Source of the DNA: Coriolopsis trogii
Taxonomy: Eukaryota; Basidiomycota; Agaricomycetes; Polyporales; Polyporaceae
DNA length: 64,000 bases
Reading direction: 5' to 3'
Assembly (NCBI GenBank): GCA_020543525.1
Contig: JAHYIO010000001.1
Location: 1,674,001-1,738,000, forward strand
Below the pieces are notes generated by a model. It worked only from the letters and a program-made list of their open reading frames with translations. It did no database searches and was not told the origin of the DNA. Position numbers and translations under genes: made by a program. Each line of letters begins with the position of its first letter. Positions within the stretch are counted from its first letter, which is position 1. Shown here one piece after another: positions 33,105-43,281 of the stretch.

Positions 33105-33739
33105 TTACGGTGGCGGGAATAACTGACTAGTTCTTAACAAATGTTAATAACAACGTTATTAACATGCGTTAATAACGCGTTAATAACTCGGACCAGGTTT
33201 TGGACCAGTTACTAACTCAGCGCTTCTACGAGCGCTTGCACATTACCAGGAGCCCAGCCCGCGCAGGATTCTGCCAGTCATCTTGGGATGGTCGGTGCAC
33301 AATTTGCAGCGAGTGACACCAGTCACCTAGCAGATTGCGAGGGAGGGAACTCAAGCTCAAGGTACGACCTCCTCTTTGACACTGAAACACTGTCAATCAT
33401 CTATGGCGCACCACCTGAGCGCCAACTCACTGCCCAGACTCTGGGCTTGCTCCGGGCTCGCGACAATCAGAGAGCCGAACTTCATCAACCCAGCAGTAGA
33501 ATGTCTGTAAGACAGAGCTACAGTGAGAGTAATACTCTGCTCCCCGATTGCTGCTTCGGATGGAGGTCGAGATACGTTGAGGATTGTAGGGAAAGCATCT
33601 CGGGCAATATCAGCTTAGCCTGATATAATAAGCGCCCTTGTTATTAACCGTTATTAACCTGTTAATAACTCGGGGGGATCCTGCCCCAGGTTAATAACAT
33701 GGTTATTAACCGCCCGAGGAGTTATTCCCGCCACCGTAA
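33105..33739. mobile_element. MITE-like DNA element with 20-bp terminal inverted repeats
   Basis: 635-bp element. Both ends read TTACGGTGGCGGGAATAACT inward, a perfect 20-bp inverted repeat. It is flanked by TGCATA on each side (33099-33104 and 33740-33745), a probable 6-bp target duplication. Nine copies of GTTAATAAC or its complement GTTATTAAC sit just inside the ends, four on the left (33142-33188) and five on the right (33639-33710); these look like transposase-binding subterminal repeats. No transposase is encoded. An internal 111-codon ORF (33288-33623) has no recognised domain. Superfamily not assigned. Confidence 0.85.
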
Positions 33740-33913
33740 TGCATATCCCTGAAAGACATGGATTGGCTAGGGTGCCGTAATTCACGAACACAGAAGAATT
33801 CCTATGTTATGTCAAGGCTAGTTCAGCTTGCTACGAGAGCTTCGAGGAGGAGAGGGAGGAGCAAGACGAGGGTCCGAGCACCTTGCCGAACCACCGGCTG
33901 CCCTCGCTTCAGT

Positions 33914-33981
33914 CCATCGTCCCCATCAAAAGTCTCTCAACGCGTCCAACGTCCAGCGTCCACAAGAATTGAGCAGCCCTA
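33914..33981 (-). repeat. Outer inverted repeat, right arm
   Basis: Reverse-complement partner of 32953-33020. Together the arms enclose the MITE-like element. A decayed protease-like gene starts about 50 bp beyond. Confidence 0.75.
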
Positions 33982-34031
33982 ATCTCACTGTTCATTCCCG
34001 CGACAGCTTCAAGAAATTGTTGAATGATCTC

Positions 34032-34440
34032 GCTTGATGCGCCACAAGAATTCGTCTATCCGCCCGAAGGTCTCCTCGAATTGCGCGGCATTCTCTCCCA
34101 AGAAGAGATACGCAAGCCCAACAACAAGACTCCAGAAGGGGACAACATCCGCCGCGTGATGAAACGTGGCTTCAAGACGCTCACAACCGTCGGTAGTTGA
34201 TCTGGATTCTTGTCTCACGTTCGCCTGTACTTCGCCACAGGCAACATCGACCCCACAGCAACGACTCCGGGATCTTCTCTAGGGGCGGTGATTCTGGAAG
34301 TATCATCGTCCACGCCCGAGGAAGAGTTGTTGCCTTGCTCACTGGTGGAACGGGCAAAACCGACTCGTCGGATATCACGTTCGGAACGCTATGCATTGGC
34401 TCTGGCCCGGCGCCAACCTCTACTGGGACGACGACTAGGA
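34032..34440 (+). pseudogene. Trypsin-like (GDSG) protein remnant
   Basis: The frame reads FVYPPEGLLELRGILSQEEI and RRVMKRGFKTLTTVG, meets an in-frame TGA near 34198, and continues FLSHVRLYFATGNID. A frameshift then leads to SRGGDSGSIIVHARGRVVAL, with the GDSG serine motif of trypsin-fold proteins, and LLTGGTGKTDSSDITFGT. A second frameshift yields MHWLWPGANLYWDDD-stop. With at least three lesions and no N-terminal half, it cannot work. The missing upstream part is replaced by the inverted-repeat elements. The family is recalled as widespread and uncharacterised in Agaricomycetes. Confidence 0.68.
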
Positions 34441-35180
34441 TCGTCTCTTTCTTACATCTCATCCTCTCGTATTCATAACCGACGTGACGTCCTGAACGCC
34501 AAGGCCTTGTGAGATATCTTGCGTCGATTGTTTCTGTGACTGCATCCCACTAATTATGGGACCAATTTGCCAATGAAAGACATGTGCTTCCGGAAGCTGC
34601 GGCTAGAGGACACGCCGTGTCGGGTCATAGAGAATCAGCTCTAGAGGAGTAGGTGAATGTAGCTCAAAACTAGAATAGTTGGATGAGACAAGCGGGAGGT
34701 ACGCACAGGATCTGAGGCAGGGCTGGAGGATATCTGCGGCCCAACAAGGGAAGGCAGCGCTAGCGCCTGGTGCCAAGAGAGCTGTGGCGTCGAGTACAAC
34801 ACGAGTAAGACCTGCTATTATTATTGGTGTCCGAAACCTCCGACGCTCTTCTCTGTCGCTGCTGTGCACGGGGCACCCGTCCTCTATTGTCCAGCTTCCA
34901 TGCCCGAGAAGGCGCATACAGCCATGCTGCAGGCCAGATACTCACGCCCTCCAGACGTCCACGGCGAGGGTCGCGGGGCGGGTGGCGGCACTGCCCAACG
35001 GCAGAGGGCGTGCGAGCGGTGTCCGAGTCGACCGGGAGGGGACGTAGGGCAGGCGAGGCTGCACAGGTAGACAATGTGCATCAAGCCCTCTCAAATTGCG
35101 GTTTGATATTCTCCAATCTACGCTCGTACCCGGGCGGTCCCTACACGCACAGCTATCCTCGGTCCGTCAGTGGCACGCCA
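34441..35180. other. Interval without a supported gene
   Basis: GC-rich in its second half, with long antiparallel open frames that lack motifs. TATAAGCAG at 35181 may be the TATA element of the next gene. Confidence 0.45.
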
Positions 35181-35236
35181 TATAAGCAGCTGCCTCCCCG
35201 CCCACGCCCCCCTCCAGCTCGTCGTTCCTTTCTGTC

Positions 35237-37248
35237 ATGTTTTCCTCTTCCCGCACGTCCCTCCGTGCTCTTTTCCTCGCTGCCTCCTCTTCTCTTGTCC
35301 TTTCAATTCCCTTGGGCTCCGACGACACAACCCTTGCTTCCCGTTCTTTCACTGATTATGTCGACAACCTAATTTACCTCGATGCGAACAAGACCGGCCT
35401 CTGGTCCGCCCTCTCCTACTCTGGCGAGACTTACGCCGCGTACCTCGACAACAAATGGTGCGTTCTCTTGTTCTGCCCTGTCGTCCGCTCTCTCAATATG
35501 CCTGCAGGGATGGCTTGCTCTTGCAGAAGACATGGGGAGGCAACTCCTCCACGACACACAACATTAGGATCGGGGACTTCGTGATCGAAGGTGTGTTTCT
35601 CTCGCCTTGTCTTTGGGGCGCGAATTCCAATCCCCAGTTTGTTCTGTGCAGTTGAGGACTTCCGGAAAGAAGTTGGCGTCCTCGAGGATGACATCGAGGT
35701 CGAGTTCTGTACGTTGCCAACCTGCTTAGCGCCCCATACCTGTGCTTGACCCCGTCACTCCAGTCGCCGCCTCACAATGGCCCGCGGGCATGCCTCAGAT
35801 CAACATGAAGGACATTGCGAACAGCTATATGGGCATCGACATCAACAATGGCATGAGCCCCATATACTCCGTCTTCGCCGCCAAGTGGCCACAGGACTAT
35901 TCCAAATGGTTCTACGACATCCTTCTCACCTACGACTGGATGAACAGCAGCTCCTCCACCGGCCCCGACTTTGGCGGTATCATCGTCACTGGCAAGGCGC
36001 TCTCCCTCGCAGAACTTGGTATCCCGACCTCGGCCGGCATCCCAGATCTGTCCACAATCGCCTCGCAGCCCCCGATCCCGCTGAACACAGAGGGCACGAT
36101 CAACCTCGACAACAAGTTCATCGCCAACGGAAACCAAGTCTCCTTCACCTCGCAGGTGCCCAAGACTGCATCGGGCAAGGTCGTCGCTGATGTCGACTAC
36201 TCGCGCCGGTGGTCCATGTTCCCCGACGAAATCGTCCACGCACTCTACGGTGGCTTCCCGGGTGCGAAGTATACCGGCGAGTCGACGTTTGGGTTTTGGA
36301 CGATCGACTGCGGCTCCCAGGTCTCGTTCTCGTTCTCGATCGACGGGAAGAAGTATGAGTTCGCGGAGGACGCGCTCGTCGCGCCCAACCCGTGGGGCGA
36401 CAAGTGCATCGGTAGTATCTTCACGAAGGGCCAGGCTGTCTCTGCCGTCCCCGAGTTCGACATCATCCTCGGCTTCCAGGCCAGTGAGTAGTCTACGCTT
36501 CTGCTCGTCCCATAAGAGTAACCTCTCACTCTTGCCCTCTTCATTGCACACAGTGTCGTCCTTCTACTTCCGCGCGGGCATCAACACGGACAACAACACC
36601 CCGTACTACAAGTTCCTCCAGATGCCCGTCAGCGGCCTGAATGTGACCGGCAGCGGGACGAACACGAACCTCCCAGTGACGTACACCGCTGGATCCGGCA
36701 CGCTTGCCGTCACGGCGACGGGCACCAAGACGGGCACGCTGGCGCCGACTGCGCAAGGGACGAGCACGGCGGTTGCGGGGCAGCAGACAGGCACGGCGTC
36801 CGAGGCGTCGCACCACTGGTCGAGCGGGTCGACCGCGGAGCCAACTGGTAATGGCGCGAACAAGGCGGCGGCTAACCTCGCCGAGCTTGGCGACGACGAC
36901 GACTCGTCGACGGACTTCTGGCGCAAGAGGGTGCGTTCACCTTGTTCTCCACTCGCCTCATATGCTCCACGTCGTGTACGAAGGGGAGAATGCTGACCTG
37001 CCGCTCTCTGTTTGCAGGCGCAGCTGTTCGAGTACATCATGATCGGGCTCGCCGCGCTCTCTGGTATCCTGCTGCTCTCGCTTATCGGCCTGTTCGTCAA
37101 GCGCGCGAAGGACAAGCGCAGCATGGCCCGCCCCTCGGCGTATCGCACTCTTCACGAGGCGGAGACGCACGAGGGCAAGGCTGGGCTGTACGATTCGGAG
37201 GGCGGCCGGTCGCGCTACGCGGACCCGTACTCGGACACCACTCACTGA
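35237..37248 (+). CDS. Membrane-anchored pepsin-like protein, catalytic Asp motifs not seen
   Basis: The signal peptide is MFSSSRTSLRALFLAASSSL. The ectodomain has features of the aspartic-protease fold: FWTIDCGSQVSFSFSIDGKK, CIGSIFTKGQ and PEFDIILGFQ, followed across an intron by SSFYFRAG. This resembles the C-terminal lobe, where a DIILG-type strand precedes the final loop. Neither catalytic DTG nor DSG triplet is visible in the exons I could join, so it may be an inactive homologue, or an exon was missed near 35460-35770. After a Ser/Thr/Gly-rich stalk comes one transmembrane helix (IMIGLAALSGILLLSLIGLF) and a short basic tail. Topology is type I, plasma membrane or vacuole. Several N-glycosylation sequons are present. 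Confidence 0.68.
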
Positions 37249-37765
37249 GCTGGGTCCTGACTCGGTTTGTTCTTCTGGATTGGGGCGGAGGAGAGTGTAG
37301 CGGGGGGAGCGAGGATGTGACTTGGGATACGCATGGACAGTACTGCACTCGTATTAGTTTATAATTTCTTGCTCTCGTTTTCTATGGACGGCTTTGATCT
37401 GTCTTGGCAGCGACGTCTGGCATTTCCCCGTGAGTATTGGCAGAGGGGGTACGTGAGGATGGATACTTACAGTGGGTGTATGCGTCGGCCGAGAATCGAT
37501 ATGTACAGGACGACATGAGTATGCACACGCAAGCTGAGGAGCCTTGGAAGTTGGGCGCGAGCTTGTTCGCCAGAACCACCATGACTCCCTACCACTCATG
37601 CAGCTCCCTGGCTATAGCCGTTCTCTCTGGGTCGGTCGTTTCCGACGTACAGCATATCACCATTCGCATCCAGACTAGTTCACCTACACACCAAGTGGAC
37701 CTCATGAGGTGTGGCTGACACTGCCGGTGTCCCTTGTCAGCCTTCGTCTTAGATCTATATACACC
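37249..37765. other. Intergenic gap
   Basis: About 500 bp with no supported gene, lying between the membrane protein and the first member of the unknown family. Confidence 0.5.
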
Positions 37766-39199
37766 ATGGCATTGACCTCTGTTATCTGCATCTTGCCTTG
37801 CTCTCCCCGTCTTTCCGGTCTGTCGCTTTCCGGTAAGCTTTCGGGGCCCCTGGTGTACGCATTATGGCAACCTACCAACTTCACAGCTCTCAAGGTGAGT
37901 CTGCGTGACAAATACTAGACTGCCCACAATGCTCATACATGCCCTACAGTTCTCCCCTCACATGCCTCAGTCCAGTCGCGAGTCATCTACCTGCACCGCT
38001 CAGAACTCCCAGAGGTACCGCCCCCGTACCGTACGCGCATCCTCTCGGACAACAAATACTTCTGGACGCTGTTCGTCTCCCCTTTCCGGCCGTCGACTCT
38101 TCGCGGGGTCCAGGGCGACGTATGGCTGGTCACGGCCCCTGGCGAGGAAGATGTGTACATCCGCGGGCCCGGTCCGAGGGCCAGCGACGCATGGAGGCCC
38201 TGGCGCAGACACCGGTACCTCACCGTGGGGGCCGACACCAGGTCTGAAGTCCCCCGGGAGTGGCGGCGCATGGATTGCTATCGGCCGTGGGACGCGGACA
38301 CTCGGAGCTTCCACCCGTTCTTCGAGCGGCGGTGGCTGCAGTTTGACGGGGTCGGTGTGTCCTGGGGGGGCCGCACGGGGCACGCCAGACATAGTGAGGA
38401 ATGGGCGGCGAAGATCATGGGGGGGCTGAACGCGCCTGAGTACGAGAGCTTGTCGGTGCGGTGGATCGCGAGGTATATGTTGGGTCGCGCCGAACCTGAC
38501 AGGGATAGGGAGAGGCTTAGGCTGGGGTGCGTTGTGCCCTCCTCTCCTTCCTCTTCCTATACTGCTGCTACTACCGCGAGCTTGCGCACGCCTTCCGCGC
38601 CTCCGTATACGGCTCCGGAAGTGCAGTATTGGAACGCGGAAACAGGTGCGTGTTCGTTTCCTCGTGTTCCAAATCTGAATCCTCATCACTTCGGTCTAGT
38701 GGTAGTCAAGCTTGAAAGAGAGACGCCTCCGCCAACTCTGCAGGGTAAACGCCCCAGAGCAGAGTCGGTCTCGGTTGGGCCGCCCTCGAAGAAGATCAAA
38801 GAGGAAGTGGAAGACGATCCGGCCATCCTGCTTGCATGCCCCACCGAATCCTCTCAGACCTCGGAGACAATCAAACAAGAAGTGGTAGAGGACTCCAAGG
38901 CCTTTCTAGCGTGCGCTCCGGATGTTCCTACGACCATGTCAACGGCGGATTCTCGTCTTCCTGCTTCTCCTCCTCAACCTACCGACACTCTCAAGATATA
39001 CCTTGCCAGCCTGCCCCTGCCCCTAGACCATCACGCGCAGCTGCTCAGTACTCTAGGCATCACACATTTTGTGCACTTGAAATCACTCGCCACGACGCCT
39101 GCCCCCCGACTCAATGAGCTCTTCCATTATCTCCAATGCTCTGGAGTCCGATTCATGGAGGCGCTCGTTCTCCGCGACTCGCTCGCATGTCTTCGGTGA
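37766..39199 (+). CDS. Unknown family member 1: novel N-terminal domain plus one SAM-like module
   Basis: Not recognised. Inferred exons: 37766-37832, then from 37950, with a 54-bp in-frame intron at 38646-38699; about 420 residues. The N-terminal half carries the family signature GDVWLVTAPGEEDVYIRGPG, then a Trp-rich stretch (AWRPWRRHRYL) and RRWLQFDGVGVSWGG. The middle is charged and carries an NLS-like PSKKIKEEVE with two similar acidic repeats ending in ACP/ACA. The C-terminal 68 residues (38989-39196; YLASLPLPLDHHAQLLSTLG, GVRFMEALVLRDSLA) form one SAM-like module. The same layout recurs at 41641 and 43282. Function unknown; a nuclear adaptor role is only a guess. The 5' exon is the least certain part. 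Confidence 0.62.
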
Positions 39200-39457
39200 T
39201 CTGGCTGGGACCTTCCTCTCAGCCGCCACTGCACTCTGCGTTGTGTCTTCCACTGCAATCGTCTTGGCTATGTCTGTCGTGTTTCAGATCATGTATCCTG
39301 TCATGTCGTATTTTCGCACTTTTGTTCATTGTTTCTCCTTCGCTTTCGCTCAATATACCCCACGAATATCCTATTGGCCGGCCGCGTAAAGCGACTCCTA
39401 TATACAAGCGTCAGGCTGGACACAGGGAGCTCATCGTATCAAGAAACCGCCCAGAGC

Positions 39458-40867
39458 TCAAAGACGCGCAGGAGCGACTATCCCAGACTGACTCTCAGAG
39501 TAAGATCTCAGAATAGCATAAATGCCTTCCGCAATGCCATCCGGATTCTCTTGTACCGCCTGTGAACACTGTCGTGAACACAACTATGCGGTTATGACAA
39601 TCTCGCATATGATAACTCACGAGGTGACCGCACTTGCGAACGATAGACACCGAGACCATGGACCTCCCCGCTGAGGCATCGCATATGCTCTCGCGAGACT
39701 TGAGAGATCTGGAACAAGCCATGCATGTCAGGCTGGCATATGAAGACAATGGATGATGATCGGTGCTTACACCATCTCGGGACGTTCTCCGAACAGTACG
39801 TGGACTTGATAGCGACTGCACATCTTGTCGACAAGCGTGCCGGCAAGGACGTGATCGTCAGCGTAGTAAAACCCGACTTCTTGTGCGTTCAGTGACTTTG
39901 GCATGACTTGAGTCTTCCCTGTCACAGGTCCCTCCACCTCTATGAACCCATATTTCTTTGAGGACACATGGTGTTTATGGAACGTCAACTTGTGTGCGGA
40001 TAGCGTGAATAAGCATGGAGACGTACAAGATAAGTGTCGAGCACTCTGATGTCCCAGATCTTCCACGGAAATCGCTTCTTCACGAACACGGCGAGGTCCT
40101 CGTACGTGTTCCAGACTTCCTTCCTGGACAAGACGCCAGCCGTGTTGGATTCTCCAGCCTTGATGCGAGGATCATTCATCGATATGGGGGGTGTCACCAT
40201 GACAGGCTCGATGAGTATGATCGCCCGCAAAAGAGGCGGTTCGGCACGGGCGCATGCAATCGTCCTAAATGTGCGGTTATTCTTGACCAGGGAGGCCTAT
40301 CTGGACCACGCCACAGTGCGGTCGTGCTGCAGATTGAGACTCACCAGGCAGAAGTGCTGGCCGAATGCCCGACGGCCACAATCTCTCTGCCCTTCACGAA
40401 GTCGGAGCGAGCAAAATAGTACAGCATGTCCGCGTATTCCTGAATGGCTGCAGATTGTTGGTCAATGCCAATGACTGGTCATGAACGGACGCCACGGCGC
40501 GAGTCACATACAGAGAGGCTTCCTGTTCTGGAGTGCGGTCTTGTTGAGCATCGCGGACTCCCCGTGGTTCTGAGCGTCGAGAGCCCATGCTTCGCGAACG
40601 CGCCACTTGGGGCTCAGAGTGTGTGAGTCCTGTGAAGACAACCCAAAGAGCGTAGAAAGAACTGGTTCCCACAGCTCCTTGTCTGAAAGGACGGTCAACT
40701 GTGTCATTCAAGGCGAGCGTAGAAAACAACTCACGGCCACTGCTGCAGTGCGCGAGCACTAGAGTCATCCCGTCTTGAGATGCAACGTGGTCCACAGATT
40801 GGTACTTGTTGGCAGAAACCAGGAGCCCCGAGTCTGGAAGACTCAGCTTGTAGTTAGTGCAAAACAT
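39458..40867 (-). CDS. Alpha/beta hydrolase-fold protein
   Basis: Serine hydrolase of the AB_hydrolase superfamily, substrate unknown. The ATG at 40867 gives MFCTNYKLSLPDSGLLVS. Motifs: MTLVLAHCSSGHKELWEPVL (oxyanion-side strand, spliced), ALDAQNHGESAML, then GREIVAVGHSAST with the nucleophile elbow GHSAS near 40340. RAIILIEPVMVTPP, HVLFGERPEM and VSIVRKCGHLV follow, the last with the probable catalytic His near 39615. The C-terminus is AVQENPDGIAEGIYAILRSY and ends at 39458. It has many short introns. It converges on family member 1 and separates it from members 2 and 3. The context suggests no particular pathway. Confidence 0.72.
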
Positions 40868-41640
40868 GAGTGCGGGCAAATGGGACGCTAGTTTGGTGAT
40901 TGATGCAGAGTCACGATCCAAGGTCGAAGGGCTGGGGGGACTTCGCAGGCTGGGAGTCAGGAGATGAGCAGGACCGATTCCCAACCCGTTGAGTGCTCCC
41001 CTTTCTGTCCATTGGTATAATATAGGCCGCTCAGAAATGACCACAGCTTCGAAATGCAAACATGCACCCACATGGACAATTCTGGGGTGTTTGTCAGTAC
41101 TATTTCTGTTCAAACGGACTTGTTGCTTGACCCACTGCGCGTCGAGAAGCGACATACTCGCAGGCGTATTCGTGGATCAAACCATGCAGAAAGCCGAGCC
41201 AGAAGGTTTCGTCTTCTGATACTGTATGAATGGATACTATTCGTCTTGTCGTCCAGTCCTCTTCACGGGAATGCTATGGAACGTCGAGTTCCACATGGAA
41301 GCTGGCATATCTGAGTACGTGAGCTGCTCTGGTAATGCGGTATTGTGCGAGAGGATGAGACATGCCAGCGCACAGCAAGAGCTCGGACGGGACATGATAT
41401 GATGGTTGTGACTGCGCGCGGCCACAGTGCAAGCTTGCAACTTGCATTGGCAAGACGTCTCGACGCATGACCGGGATCCGGCCCGGGGAGCAAGCCGCAT
41501 ACCGTACTCGAGCGTTTCGCACCTTGACATCAATGACAAGCTTTACTGGTGACCAGCTACAGCTTTAAGCCCAATCCACACCGTATAAGGTATTCATGAC
41601 TTCGGAGCTTGTTAATATGTGAAGACTAACTGGTCTACAG

Positions 41641-43071
41641 ATGCACTGGGAAAGCTACGAGATCACCTTGAGCAAAGGTGAACGGAAAATCTCCGTTCCA
41701 AGCGATGCAGAAGAACGAGTAAAGGGCGGACTTTATACCTTCAGGATCTACACTGCTGAGGCTAAACCGTGGAGAGACACCATGGGCGTTACTGGGGATG
41801 TATGGGTTGATGCTTCGAGGGGCACGGAGAACGTCTACATCAAAGTGAATCGTCCACCCCGGTGGGTGGCATGGCATCAAATTCGCCTTTACCTCTCAAA
41901 GGGAAAAAATCTGACTACAGAGGAGAAGATAGTCAAGCTTGTGCACTGCAACCACCCTTGGTACAGGACCCGTTCTTTGCAGTTCGATGGCAAAGCCTTG
42001 AGTTGGTATGAGAACAACAAGTATCTTCTTCATCGCAAACGCTGGGACAAGAAACACCGCAGTTCCTATGACGAACTGGACAATGCCTGGATTGTACGCT
42101 GCCTCAACGGAGAGGCTCCCCGATATGCACCAACGCATCTATCCCAGCCGAACTATAGCCAGCTCGTGAGCCTTCTGTTTGATTCAGGACCCGGCCGTCC
42201 CTCGTCAGGACACTGGTCAGGTGAGTGCTCAGTTGTGAGCGTGACTGAAGATGAGACTGTTTCGTGTTACCGCAATCATTCATACATATGCTCGTCAGGC
42301 GCATCCTCTACGGACGAAGCAGAATCATCGGAGGACGGGAGCGAAGAGGAGCCACAACAACACGGTCGGGAGCCGTCTGCGGGTGCGCTCCCGAACTTGA
42401 AACGCTCACGTTCCACGTCCCCCCTGCTTCCACCCTCTCTCAACAATCAACAAAAACGTCGCAGGGCGAACGAACATCATGCCCGCCCTGGAGCCCCGCA
42501 TCCCTCGGCCCTTGTATCACGCGCTCAGGTGGCCCCTGCATCACCAGCTGCCGATCCGTCGCTCAAGGCATTTCTCGAGCACCTCTCCCTTCCTCTCTCT
42601 CACCGCACTGAGACGCTTGTCGCTCTTGGAGTGACAACACTTGCCCACCTTCACTCCCTCGTGTTCCTTCCAAAGCACTATCTCGATGGGTTTATGACCG
42701 TGTTGCAGGAGCGTGGGTTCACATTCATGGAAGCACTTGTTCTACGCGACGCGCTGAACGCCTATCGCCGCATCGTGCCACAGGATGTGCAGGCAGCTGG
42801 CGCGGGGCCCGAGACGATCGAAGCTTTCCTCGCACAGTTGCGACCATCCATGGCGCATCACGCTCCCGTCTTCCGCGAGCTCGGAATCGATATCACACAT
42901 ATCCCAGTGCTTGCCGAGCTTGGTGCAGACTCCTATGCTGAATTCGAGCGCGCACTCACCACGAGGAGCTTCACGTGGATCGAAACCTTGATAATCAAAG
43001 CTGGGATACAGCAACTCGCTCGTGCGTATCCCACAACAGCTACTCCTCTTCCTGCATATACTAAGCCTTAG
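41641..43071 (+). CDS. Unknown family member 2: novel N-terminal domain plus two SAM-like modules
   Basis: About 450 residues after removal of a 78-bp in-frame intron (42221-42298). The N-terminal domain has YEITLSKGERKISVPSD, GDVWVDASRGTENVYIKVN, a WVAWHQIR stretch, then HPWYRTRSLQFDGKALSWY. A Ser/acidic linker with KRSRSTSPLLPPS and QQKRRRANE looks like a nuclear targeting region. Two tandem modules end the protein. Module 1 (42565-42774) has FLEHLSLPLSHRTETLVALG and GFTFMEALVLRDAL. Module 2 (42811-43032) has IEAFLAQLRPSMAHHAPVF and SFTWIETLIIKAGIQ. The ATG at 41641 follows an acceptor-like CTACAG, so a 5' leader intron is possible. It is a tandem duplicate of member 3. Confidence 0.72.
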   Translation: MHWESYEITLSKGERKISVPSDAEERVKGGLYTFRIYTAEAKPWRDTMGVTGDVWVDASRGTENVYIKVNRPPRWVAWHQIRLYLSKGKNLTTEEKIVKLVHCNHPWYRTRSLQFDGKALSWYENNKYLLHRKRWDKKHRSSYDELDNAWIVRCLNGEAPRYAPTHLSQPNYSQLVSLLFDSGPGRPSSGHWSGECSVVSVTEDETVSCYRNHSYICSSGASSTDEAESSEDGSEEEPQQHGREPSAGALPNLKRSRSTSPLLPPSLNNQQKRRRANEHHARPGAPHPSALVSRAQVAPASPAADPSLKAFLEHLSLPLSHRTETLVALGVTTLAHLHSLVFLPKHYLDGFMTVLQERGFTFMEALVLRDALNAYRRIVPQDVQAAGAGPETIEAFLAQLRPSMAHHAPVFRELGIDITHIPVLAELGADSYAEFERALTTRSFTWIETLIIKAGIQQLARAYPTTATPLPAYTKP

Positions 43072-43152
43072 GCTGACATGACTTGTCTTGTGCAAGCGTT
43101 GTGATATGTATGGAAACTTGAGTTGGTCCTCTCATATTCTTGAATTGCGCTC

Positions 43153-43177
43153 GGGGGGAGGGGGAGGGGGCACAGGG
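43153..43177 (+). other. Potential G-quadruplex between family members 2 and 3
   Basis: Four G runs of 6, 5, 5 and 3 are separated by loops A, A and CACA. They lie 82 bp after the stop of member 2 and 105 bp before the start of member 3. The runs satisfy the standard four-tract rule. Function is inferred only. Confidence 0.6.
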
Positions 43178-43281
43178 ATACTTTTGGGTGAGAAAGAAGC
43201 AGAGGTTACGTTCTCATGGCTCGTACGTAACTTTATCACTTTGTAATGGAGCGTCTACTCCCTTGCTAAGGTACACCCACC

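Noticed and set aside
35772..36551. 259-codon open frame antisense to the pepsin-like gene
   Set aside because: Opposite-strand shadow of a GC-rich exon that has a signal peptide, stalk and membrane anchor on the other strand.
38000..38689. 229-codon minus-strand open frame over family member 1
   Set aside because: Pro/Arg-rich shadow; the plus strand carries motifs shared with two neighbouring genes.
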